Assembly (NCBI GenBank): GCA_009783365.1
Contig: WRHG01000037.1
Span: 1 to 13,961 of the forward strand
Length of the DNA stretch: 13,961 nucleotides
Origin: Clostridia bacterium
GTDB lineage: Bacteria; Bacillota_A; Clostridia; Christensenellales; Aristaeellaceae
Reading direction: 5' to 3'
Under the pieces are notes generated by a model. The model saw only the letters and a program-made list of their open reading frames with translations. It was not told the DNA's origin and ran no database searches. The position numbers were made by a program, and so were the translations under genes. Numbering within the stretch: the stretch's first letter is position 1; the number at the start of each line of letters is the position of its first letter. Of the stretch, positions 1 to 5,252 are shown piece after piece.

Positions 1-83
1 TGCTCCGGGCAAAGAGCAACGTGGACAGGCTGTTTGACGAACCGAAAAAATCAAGAAAAGATCATGAGCGCGATATGCTCTGA
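1..83 (+). CDS. possible C-terminal end of an unknown protein (partial)
   Basis: Reading the third plus-strand frame from the window edge gives 26 codons and a TGA at 81-83. The peptide contains AKSNVDRLFDEPKK and ends in a very charged tail (SRKDHERDML), which looks like a natural soluble C-terminus. The bidirectional hairpin at 146-174 would sit about 65 bases downstream, as expected for a gene end. A second frame also stays open here to about base 146 but reads as an unlikely Cys/Thr-rich peptide. With only 26 residues I cannot name a family, and the coding call itself is tentative. Confidence 0.35.
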   Translation, partial: LRAKSNVDRLFDEPKKSRKDHERDML

Positions 84-145
84 CGCGCAATTTTTCCCAC
101 GGATTCCCCGTGCCCAGGGCGCACGGCAGATGCAGAAGGCAGCTT

Positions 146-174
146 AAAAAAAGGACGCTCGCGGGCGTCCTTTT
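146..174. terminator. bidirectional intrinsic terminator between convergent genes
   Basis: A perfect 10-bp stem, AAAAGGACGC (149-158) with GCGTCCTTTT (165-174), closes a 6-base loop. Read on the minus strand the hairpin runs into seven T residues (complement of the A run 146-152), so it should end the RCC1/WG gene, which stops at 246. Read on the plus strand it is followed by four T residues and could end the putative gene at 1-83. A second imperfect hairpin (CGAGCA 202-207 with TGCTCG 222-227) lies between the stop codon and this terminator. Confidence 0.7.
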
Positions 175-245
175 CGCGGGGTTTGGGGCGGCCAGCACCA
201 ACGAGCAAATGCCTGGGTATATGCTCGCTCTTTACTTCGGGTGGA

Positions 246-2693
246 TCAATGAAACGATAAGGCCTTCTCCCATTGCGGCTCGATCACAACGTTGCCCTCC
301 CGGTCAATGAACCCCCATTTGCCGTCCTTTTTCACCCGGGCAAGGCCGTTTGAAAATGAATCGGCTTCATCCCACTGCGGTTCGCTCACCACATTGCCCG
401 CGCGGTCAATGAACCCCCGTTTATCGCCCTTGCCCTCGTCCTTTGTGACGAAGGCAAGGCCTTCGGAAAACGGCGCCGCATAATCCCACTCGGGTTCAAT
501 AATAACGCTGCCTGTGCGGTCTATGAATCCATATAGCGATTTTCCGGTAGAATAGTCCGTTGCCGTAATGCACGCGCATCCTTCGGAAAACGAACTATAA
601 AAGTAAATGCCGTCTGGCATCGTAAACATGACATTTCCCTGGGCATCGATGAATTCCCGTATGTAGTTATTCTCAGCAAAAACGAACGCGAGACCTTCAT
701 GAAAAGAGCCTCCAAAATCCCACTTTGGTTTTAGCGCTACCTTCCCCTTGTTGTCCATGAACCCTATTTTGTCGTTTTTATCATATAGCAGAAGTCCCTC
801 GGAAAATGAAGAGGGCCTATCTTTCCACTGCGGTTTGATCACCACTTTGCCCGTCTGGTCAATAAACCCCCAGTTACGTCCGTTGTACACAGCCGCAAGG
901 CCTCCGGAAAATGGACGGGTGTCCTCCCATCGCGGCTTAATCACAACATTCCCCGAAGGATCAATACAGCCATATTTACCATCTATCATTACAAACGCGA
1001 GGCCTTCGGAAAATGGCTCGGGGTCATACGCATCCAGATCTAACAGGTCAATCACAAGATTGCCCGCGCGGTCGATAAATCCATATTGGGAGATTGAGAG
1101 GGAGTCGGAACGATCGGCAGACCTCCTTACCCGCGCGAGGTCTTCCGAAAATGAATAGGCGCTATCCCATTGAGACTCGATCACTACCTTACCCTCCCGG
1201 TTAATGAACCCCCATTTCTCGCCGTCGAAAACAGCCGCGAGGCTTACCGCGGCGTTCGCTTCCAGCGGGGGGAGAACGCTGTAATCGATAAAATCATCAC
1301 CCGCCTGCGCTGTTCCCGGTTCCGCGCCGCCCGGCTTCTCATCCGTCATGATGACGTCTGAATCCGGCACGGTTACCGCGGCGGGCTCCGGCAGGGTATC
1401 CGCCACGGTCACCTTCGCGCTGTTTTTCGCCTGCTTGAGCGCCGGCAGCTTCACCGGCATGTGGGCGTCCTGTACTTTGTCCACATAGAAATCATAGATC
1501 TCCCCGACTTCGTCATCCTTATAGTAGTAGTATTTGATCTGGGTGCGCTTGCCGGTACCCGCCTGGCCGAAGACATTGCATCCCCATCCGTACAACACGC
1601 CGTCTTCGTCCATCGCGAGGGAATGCTGACCCCCGCCGGCGAACCGCACGTGATCCAGCAATTTGACCATCTCTTTTGGATACCGATAATCATGGTCGTT
1701 GCTGTACAAATGGACGTAGCCGAATGAGCTGCCATCGCTTCGGTAGTGGTCCCAGCTGACGGAGTTCCCCAAATATCCCCATAGGCTGCCGTCGCGCTTC
1801 AGAACAAGCCCGCCAGAGGCGATGCGGGCCACATCGCCCATGAGCCGCGTTGGGGTTTCGCCTCTGCCCCAAGCGTATAAATCGCCTTTGACGTCCACCG
1901 CGCGGCTGCCGTTGGGGGCGATATCCACCACATCGGGAAGGATGGGAACGGGTTCCGCCTCAAATGCCTGCCGGGCTTCATCGCCGACGCCCAGATAGGC
2001 CCTGCTGCCGATACCCCAGAGCTGTCCGGCTTCGTCGATGTAAAAAATATTCGACGAATCGCCCGCCGCCATTACCGCGCCCGCGGCCGCCTGCCGCGGC
2101 GAAAAATTGCGCGCGCCGCCGGAATCGAATATGTAGCGTTCATCGGGATTCTCCCCGTACATCCTCGGATCCTGCTCGCCCCATATCCATAGCGTACCGT
2201 CGGTTTTGACCGCCACCGTCGTATTATTGCGTGCCGACGCGTAACGCACGCCTGTCATCACCAAAACCGGGCTGGTTTGAATTTCCTGCGTTCCTATGCC
2301 CAGCTGCCCGTCATAATTGTTGCCCCAGGCGTACAGCATCCCGCTGTTATCAAGCGCAATGCTGTGCATGGCGCCGGCCGTCACGTGGACAAACCGCTTC
2401 TCCGGTTCTAATCTGAGCCGTGTGGGGGTGTACACATCCGCGTTCTTGGTGACTTTGACGGCGTCATAATTCATCTCTGTACGTTTGCCGTTGCCCAGCT
2501 GCCCGAAGCAGTTGCTGCCCCAGGTATACAGGCGTCCCTGCTCGTCGATGGCCAGAGAGTGCCAGTCCCCGGCGGCCACGGCGCTGTAGCCGTTGACGCC
2601 TGATGGATGAGTGAACTCTTCCGCGTGGGCCGTAATCGTACCCAAGGATACTACCAGCGCCAATGCCATGAAGAAAGAACAAATTTTTTTCAT
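246..2693 (-). CDS. exported RCC1-repeat / WG-repeat protein
   Basis: The 815-residue product starts with a classical signal peptide (MKKICSFFMALALVV..., probable cleavage after AHA near residue 24) and should be secreted or surface-exposed. Residues about 30-375 hold seven units of the type S-x-A-x-D-x-x-G-x-L-Y-x-W-G (cores LYTWG, LYAWG, LWIWG, LWGIG, LYAWG, LWGYL, LYGWG), enough for a complete seven-bladed RCC1-like propeller. A linker rich in Pro, Ala and Asp follows. Residues about 483-815 hold nine WG repeats (core KWGFIDREGNVVIEPQW). No catalytic motif is visible; RCC1 propellers and WG repeats usually mediate binding, so a role in surface interaction is inference. The start at 2693 is chosen over an in-frame ATG at 2726 because GGAGGTG (2701-2707) lies 7 bases before it and the signal peptide begins there. 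The gene is monocistronic, with an extended -10 promoter at 2807-2815 and a terminator at 146-174. The last WG unit is cut short. Confidence 0.9.
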   Translation of the reverse strand: MKKICSFFMALALVVSLGTITAHAEEFTHPSGVNGYSAVAAGDWHSLAIDEQGRLYTWGSNCFGQLGNGKRTEMNYDAVKVTKNADVYTPTRLRLEPEKRFVHVTAGAMHSIALDNSGMLYAWGNNYDGQLGIGTQEIQTSPVLVMTGVRYASARNNTTVAVKTDGTLWIWGEQDPRMYGENPDERYIFDSGGARNFSPRQAAAGAVMAAGDSSNIFYIDEAGQLWGIGSRAYLGVGDEARQAFEAEPVPILPDVVDIAPNGSRAVDVKGDLYAWGRGETPTRLMGDVARIASGGLVLKRDGSLWGYLGNSVSWDHYRSDGSSFGYVHLYSNDHDYRYPKEMVKLLDHVRFAGGGQHSLAMDEDGVLYGWGCNVFGQAGTGKRTQIKYYYYKDDEVGEIYDFYVDKVQDAHMPVKLPALKQAKNSAKVTVADTLPEPAAVTVPDSDVIMTDEKPGGAEPGTAQAGDDFIDYSVLPPLEANAAVSLAAVFDGEKWGFINREGKVVIESQWDSAYSFSEDLARVRRSADRSDSLSISQYGFIDRAGNLVIDLLDLDAYDPEPFSEGLAFVMIDGKYGCIDPSGNVVIKPRWEDTRPFSGGLAAVYNGRNWGFIDQTGKVVIKPQWKDRPSSFSEGLLLYDKNDKIGFMDNKGKVALKPKWDFGGSFHEGLAFVFAENNYIREFIDAQGNVMFTMPDGIYFYSSFSEGCACITATDYSTGKSLYGFIDRTGSVIIEPEWDYAAPFSEGLAFVTKDEGKGDKRGFIDRAGNVVSEPQWDEADSFSNGLARVKKDGKWGFIDREGNVVIEPQWEKALSFH

Positions 2694-2700
2694 GTAAGCG

Positions 2701-2707
2701 CACCTCC
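2701..2707 (-). promoter_or_regulatory. ribosome binding site fixing the RCC1/WG start
   Basis: On the minus strand GGAGGTG lies 7 bases before the ATG at 2693. It would fall inside the coding region if translation began at the upstream in-frame ATG (2726), so it decides the start. Confidence 0.8.
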
Positions 2708-2806
2708 AATTTTTCAATGCCAACACTTTGGCTCCATCGTAGTCTACTCCTTCGGCACGAACTTTCGTCCGGCTTCATTTTAGCAGATTTTTCGTGTGCC
2801 AGAAAG

Positions 2807-2815
2807 ATTATATCA
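2807..2815 (-). promoter_or_regulatory. extended -10 promoter of the RCC1/WG gene
   Basis: The minus strand reads TGATATAAT, a consensus TATAAT (2807-2812) preceded by the TGN extension. No convincing -35 hexamer is found 16-18 bases upstream, which fits an extended -10 promoter. Transcription would start near 2800, giving a 5' leader of about 107 bases. Confidence 0.65.
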
Positions 2816-3029
2816 CCAGATCATTACCTGCATGTTTGTACAGGTACCGCTCGCGGGCCGGCGATCTGCCATGCCATCCGTAGGAACGGCATGGTGCGGG
2901 AACAGGATAAATCCTATTCCCCGTTCCCGTCCGCTCATTTTATGGCAAAACCGCCTGCGCTTTTGCGCGGCTGATTACAGTCTTTGCGGGGCCAGGCCCC
3001 GCGCCCGCGGGTTTACCGTCTATCAAACG
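2816..3029. other. hairpin-rich intergenic stretch with no gene
   Basis: I see no credible gene between the RCC1/WG promoter and the end of the enolase-family gene. The stretch holds four structures: CCATGCC (2869-2875) pairing with GGCATGG (2888-2894); GGGAA-C-AGGA (2898-2907) pairing with TCCT-A-TTCCC (2912-2921), with one mismatch; a GCGC-TTTT-GCGC hairpin (2957-2968); and GCGGGGCC (2986-2993) pairing with GGCCCCGC (2995-3002). None has the run of six or more T residues of a strong terminator. Their function is unknown. Confidence 0.5.
2947..2970 (-). terminator. weak candidate terminator of the enolase-family gene
   Basis: On the minus strand an imperfect GC-rich hairpin (GCGC-AAAA-GCGC core, 2957-2968) is followed after CAGGCGG by four T residues (2947-2950), about 60 bases past the stop codon at 3030. 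The bulged stem and short T run make this only a candidate; the stronger GC hairpin at 2986-3002 lacks any T run on this strand. Confidence 0.35.
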
Positions 3030-4262
3030 TTAATCCACAAGCACCTTGCCCGGTACGGAGTTGAACTCGCCGCTGCCGGGCTGGAAGGGATACTTCGCTT
3101 TCACCGCTTCGCTGAGTTCAATACCAAGCCCGGGCTTGTCTGGTGGATACACATACCCGTCCTTTAGCCGGAAACTCTCCCCGATGATTTCGCTGTGCAG
3201 CGGGCCGTATGCCGGGGCGATTTCCAAAATTGCGGTGTTTTCCGCCGCGAACGCCGCGTGTATGTTCTGCATGAACCCGGCGCCGGCGGACCAGGAATGG
3301 GTGGCGATCCGTCTGCCGCGGGAGGCCAGCAGCGCCGCGATCTTCATGAATTCGCCCAAGCCGCCCACAAAGGACGCGTCCGGCTGCCCCATGTCGAAAC
3401 AATCCTTCTCCGCATAGAGCTTCCACTCATGAGCCCCTGCCAGGCATTCCCCGCCCGCTACGGTGACGGAGGTGCTGCGGCACAGTTCGGCGTACTCATT
3501 GGCAAGGTTGTAATGCAGCGGCTCTTCAAAGAAGAATAGGTTGTAGCCTTCCAGCGCTTTCAGCACCGCCTTTGCCGTGTCCAGGGGCCAGGAATCGGCG
3601 CCGCCTCCCGGGTTGTTCATATGCCCGTCCAGGCAAAGGACTACGTCGTCGCCAAACCGCTTTTTGATGTTTTCCAGCTTGCGGACTTCGATCTCCGCCG
3701 CGATGTGCGGCACAAGGGATTTGCGGTAGTATTCCCCGCCGCCCCCGTCCTCATAGAACTCGCATGCGCCCAGTTTCACGCTCTTAAACCCCAGGGAAAG
3801 ATAGGACTCGATTTTTCGGAAGAGATTGTCCACAGGATAATTGGCCGGGCCGCCCGTGGCGTACGCGAAGATTCTGTCGTGCTTGCGCCCGCCCAGGAGC
3901 TCGTACACCGGCAGGTTATGCAGCTTGCCTTTCAAATCCCACAGCGCGGCCTCTATGCCGGTAAGCGCGATCAGGCCCAAGCCGCCGCGGCACCAGAAAT
4001 TTTCGCAGGCGTACATCTCCCGCCAGAGCAAGTCGATGTTATGAACGCCCTTGCCCAGGAGGATAGGTTTGAAGTATTCCACAATAGGGGGTATGAGCTC
4101 CGGGCAAAAATAGCCCGCGTAGGTTTCGCCGACGCCGGTGAGCCCCGTATCGGTGTGCACTTCCACAAACGCCGCGCTCCGTCGTTTGCGCGCCGCCAGC
4201 ATGAAGGGATCGTTTGTGCTTGGCCCGGTCAGCAGGATCGTTCGAACGTCCGTGATTTTCAT
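3030..4262 (-). CDS. mandelate racemase/muconate lactonizing enzyme family protein (enolase superfamily)
   Basis: The 410-residue protein has the full two-domain length of the family: an N-terminal capping domain (about 1-125) and a TIM-barrel domain (about 130-375). Metal ligands are visible as D212 (CLDGH), E246/E247 (FFFEEP) and E272 (AGGECL). The Asp/His pair (D295 in QPD, H322 in THSW) and E347 on later strands are those of mandelate-racemase-type acid sugar dehydratases and racemases. At the K-x-K position only the first lysine is present (K163-L-G165), so the second general base is missing, which suggests a His/Asp-based dehydratase rather than a racemase. The substrate, perhaps a sugar acid, cannot be told, and no sugar transport or kinase genes adjoin it. 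The start is supported by AAGGAGGG (4268-4275) 5 bases upstream. It is divergent from the 4473 gene. Confidence 0.9.
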   Translation of the reverse strand: MKITDVRTILLTGPSTNDPFMLAARKRRSAAFVEVHTDTGLTGVGETYAGYFCPELIPPIVEYFKPILLGKGVHNIDLLWREMYACENFWCRGGLGLIALTGIEAALWDLKGKLHNLPVYELLGGRKHDRIFAYATGGPANYPVDNLFRKIESYLSLGFKSVKLGACEFYEDGGGGEYYRKSLVPHIAAEIEVRKLENIKKRFGDDVVLCLDGHMNNPGGGADSWPLDTAKAVLKALEGYNLFFFEEPLHYNLANEYAELCRSTSVTVAGGECLAGAHEWKLYAEKDCFDMGQPDASFVGGLGEFMKIAALLASRGRRIATHSWSAGAGFMQNIHAAFAAENTAILEIAPAYGPLHSEIIGESFRLKDGYVYPPDKPGLGIELSEAVKAKYPFQPGSGEFNSVPGKVLVD

Positions 4263-4337
4263 GGGTTCCCTCCTTCATGCCGCCGATGGCGCGTGCGATT
4301 GCCGATATGCGTCATAGCCGTCCCGCCTTTATCATAC

Positions 4338-4346
4338 AGTATACCA
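4338..4346 (-). promoter_or_regulatory. extended -10 promoter of the enolase-family gene
   Basis: The minus strand reads TGGTATACT, that is TATACT (4338-4343) with a TGN extension, and no good -35. An overlapping TATGAT (4331-4336) is an alternative -10. Either gives a leader of about 60-70 bases before the ATG at 4262. Confidence 0.5.
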
Positions 4347-4368
4347 CGAAACCATAGGCGATTCCAGA

Positions 4369-4391
4369 CCGGCGCAAACGTTCCGCGCCGG
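4369..4391. promoter_or_regulatory. inverted repeat between divergent promoters (candidate operator)
   Basis: CCGGCGC (4369-4375) and GCGCCGG (4385-4391) form a perfect 7-bp inverted repeat around a 9-base centre that itself contains the palindrome AACGTT. It lies upstream of both divergent promoters, 8 bases before the plus-strand -35 box and about 25 bases upstream of the minus-strand -10. The placement suits a shared operator, but no regulator gene adjoins it and GC-rich repeats can arise by chance. Confidence 0.35.
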
Positions 4392-4399
4392 CAAGGGCC

Positions 4400-4428
4400 T
4401 TTACACGGCCGGCCCCCTGTGATAGAAT
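4400..4428 (+). promoter_or_regulatory. promoter of the unknown 4473 gene
   Basis: TTTACA (4400-4405) and TAGAAT (4423-4428) are separated by exactly 17 bases, and TGA precedes the -10 as an extended element. This is among the best sigma-A-type promoters in the window. Transcription would begin near 4435, about 38 bases before the ATG. Confidence 0.7.
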
Positions 4429-4472
4429 CAAGCAATTGACCCGGTCGCCCTAAAAAACACAGGAGGAAACCT

Positions 4473-5132
4473 ATGAACATCATCCGTACCCAAGCCGTGG
4501 AGCTAAGCGGCATACCCGCCATTACCTACAAGCTGAAGCTGGCCGCCGGCGGCGCGGGCCTGAAATTGCTGCGCCTGGATTCCGACGCGGCCGCGGTGTT
4601 CACCATCGACCGCCGTACCGCCGACCTGCTGCCCTACGGCCCGTACGACGCGAAACTGTTCCCGGAGGATGCCCTGCGGGAGGCGCTGGAACTGACCCAG
4701 GGCTTGCCCTACACCGCCCGGGGGAAGATCGCTCTGAAAGCCTTCTCCGAAGCGGTTTCGGAACCCGAGGACGTTACCGAGGAGCAGACCGACGCGGTGG
4801 ATATGGTGGGCAGCGAGGAATACCAGGCTATCGTCTCCCGTTACAGCGACGAGAAGAGCAAGCTCAACTACACGCTGATGAACAAGGATTTTATTCAGTT
4901 CGCGGCCAAGAGCAAGGTGGTGGGCGAAATGCTGGCCGCCCGCGCCCTGGAAGAGGAGATCCTGCTCTTTATCGTGAAAAGCCGCGCCGCCTTCCTGGCC
5001 GGCGGCAAGGACAGCCTGGACAACGCCCAAACAGCCGCCCTGATGGAGACGCTGGACGAGATTGACCCCCGCAGCGCCTTCAAGGAACTGAGGGCCTGGA
5101 TTCGCAGAATGCTGGCCGGGGCCCGGGGGTAA
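4473..5132 (+). CDS. conserved-looking protein of unknown function
   Basis: I do not recognise this 219-residue protein. It has no signal peptide or membrane segment and should be cytoplasmic. The first half (about 1-95) looks like a small alpha/beta region with a charged stretch (RLDSD... FTIDRRTADLLPYGPYD). A Glu/Asp-rich linker (about 93-110, EPEDVTEEQTDAVD) leads to a mostly helical C-terminal half (about 112-219) with SEEYQAIVSRYSDEKSKLNY, FIQFAAKSKVVGEM, a hydrophobic EEEILLFIVKSRAAFLAGG and RSAFKELRAWIRRML. No catalytic signature stands out. The start is firm: AGGAGG (4461-4466) lies 6 bases before the ATG and a good promoter lies upstream. The coding frame has strong GC at third positions like its neighbours. 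It is monocistronic, divergent from the enolase-family gene and convergent with the flippase fusion, so context gives no functional hint. Confidence 0.85.
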   Translation: MNIIRTQAVELSGIPAITYKLKLAAGGAGLKLLRLDSDAAAVFTIDRRTADLLPYGPYDAKLFPEDALREALELTQGLPYTARGKIALKAFSEAVSEPEDVTEEQTDAVDMVGSEEYQAIVSRYSDEKSKLNYTLMNKDFIQFAAKSKVVGEMLAARALEEEILLFIVKSRAAFLAGGKDSLDNAQTAALMETLDEIDPRSAFKELRAWIRRMLAGARG

Positions 5133-5154
5133 CGCCCCCAAGGGAGGCCCGCGG

Positions 5155-5182
5155 CGTCCCTCCCGCAGGGGAGGACGGTTTG
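5155..5182 (+). terminator. candidate terminator of the 4473 gene
   Basis: CGTCCCTCCC (5155-5164) pairs with GGGAGGACG (5169-5177) around a GCAG loop with one bulged C, followed by G and a short TTT. It lies 23 bases after the TAA at 5130-5132. The T run is weak. GGGGG/CCCCC arms around the stop codon itself (5125-5139) form a second small hairpin. Confidence 0.45.
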
Positions 5183-5224
5183 CTTCCAAGTATGGTCATG
5201 TGTTTCCTTGTCCCCTTATGCGCC

Positions 5225-5250
5225 ATAGAGCGAAAGCCGGCAGCCGGCGG
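5225..5250 (-). repeat. 26-base intergenic near-repeat, copy 1
   Basis: This segment matches 8162-8187 at 22 of 26 positions in the same orientation. It begins 2 bases after the stop codon of the flippase fusion. On the minus strand this copy includes a perfect 5-bp hairpin, GCCGG-CTG-CCGGC (5236-5248), followed by TTT, so it may act as a weak terminator. Confidence 0.5.
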
Positions 5251-5252
5251 GC

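Noticed and set aside
2986..3002. GCGGGGCC-A-GGCCCCGC as the terminator of the enolase-family gene
   Set aside because: The stem is strong, but on the minus strand it runs into AAAGA rather than T residues, so it does not fit an intrinsic terminator.
3621..4439. Plus-strand frame of 272 codons opposite the enolase-family gene
   Set aside because: The minus-strand gene has clear catalytic motifs; the plus frame shows none and would run over both divergent promoters.
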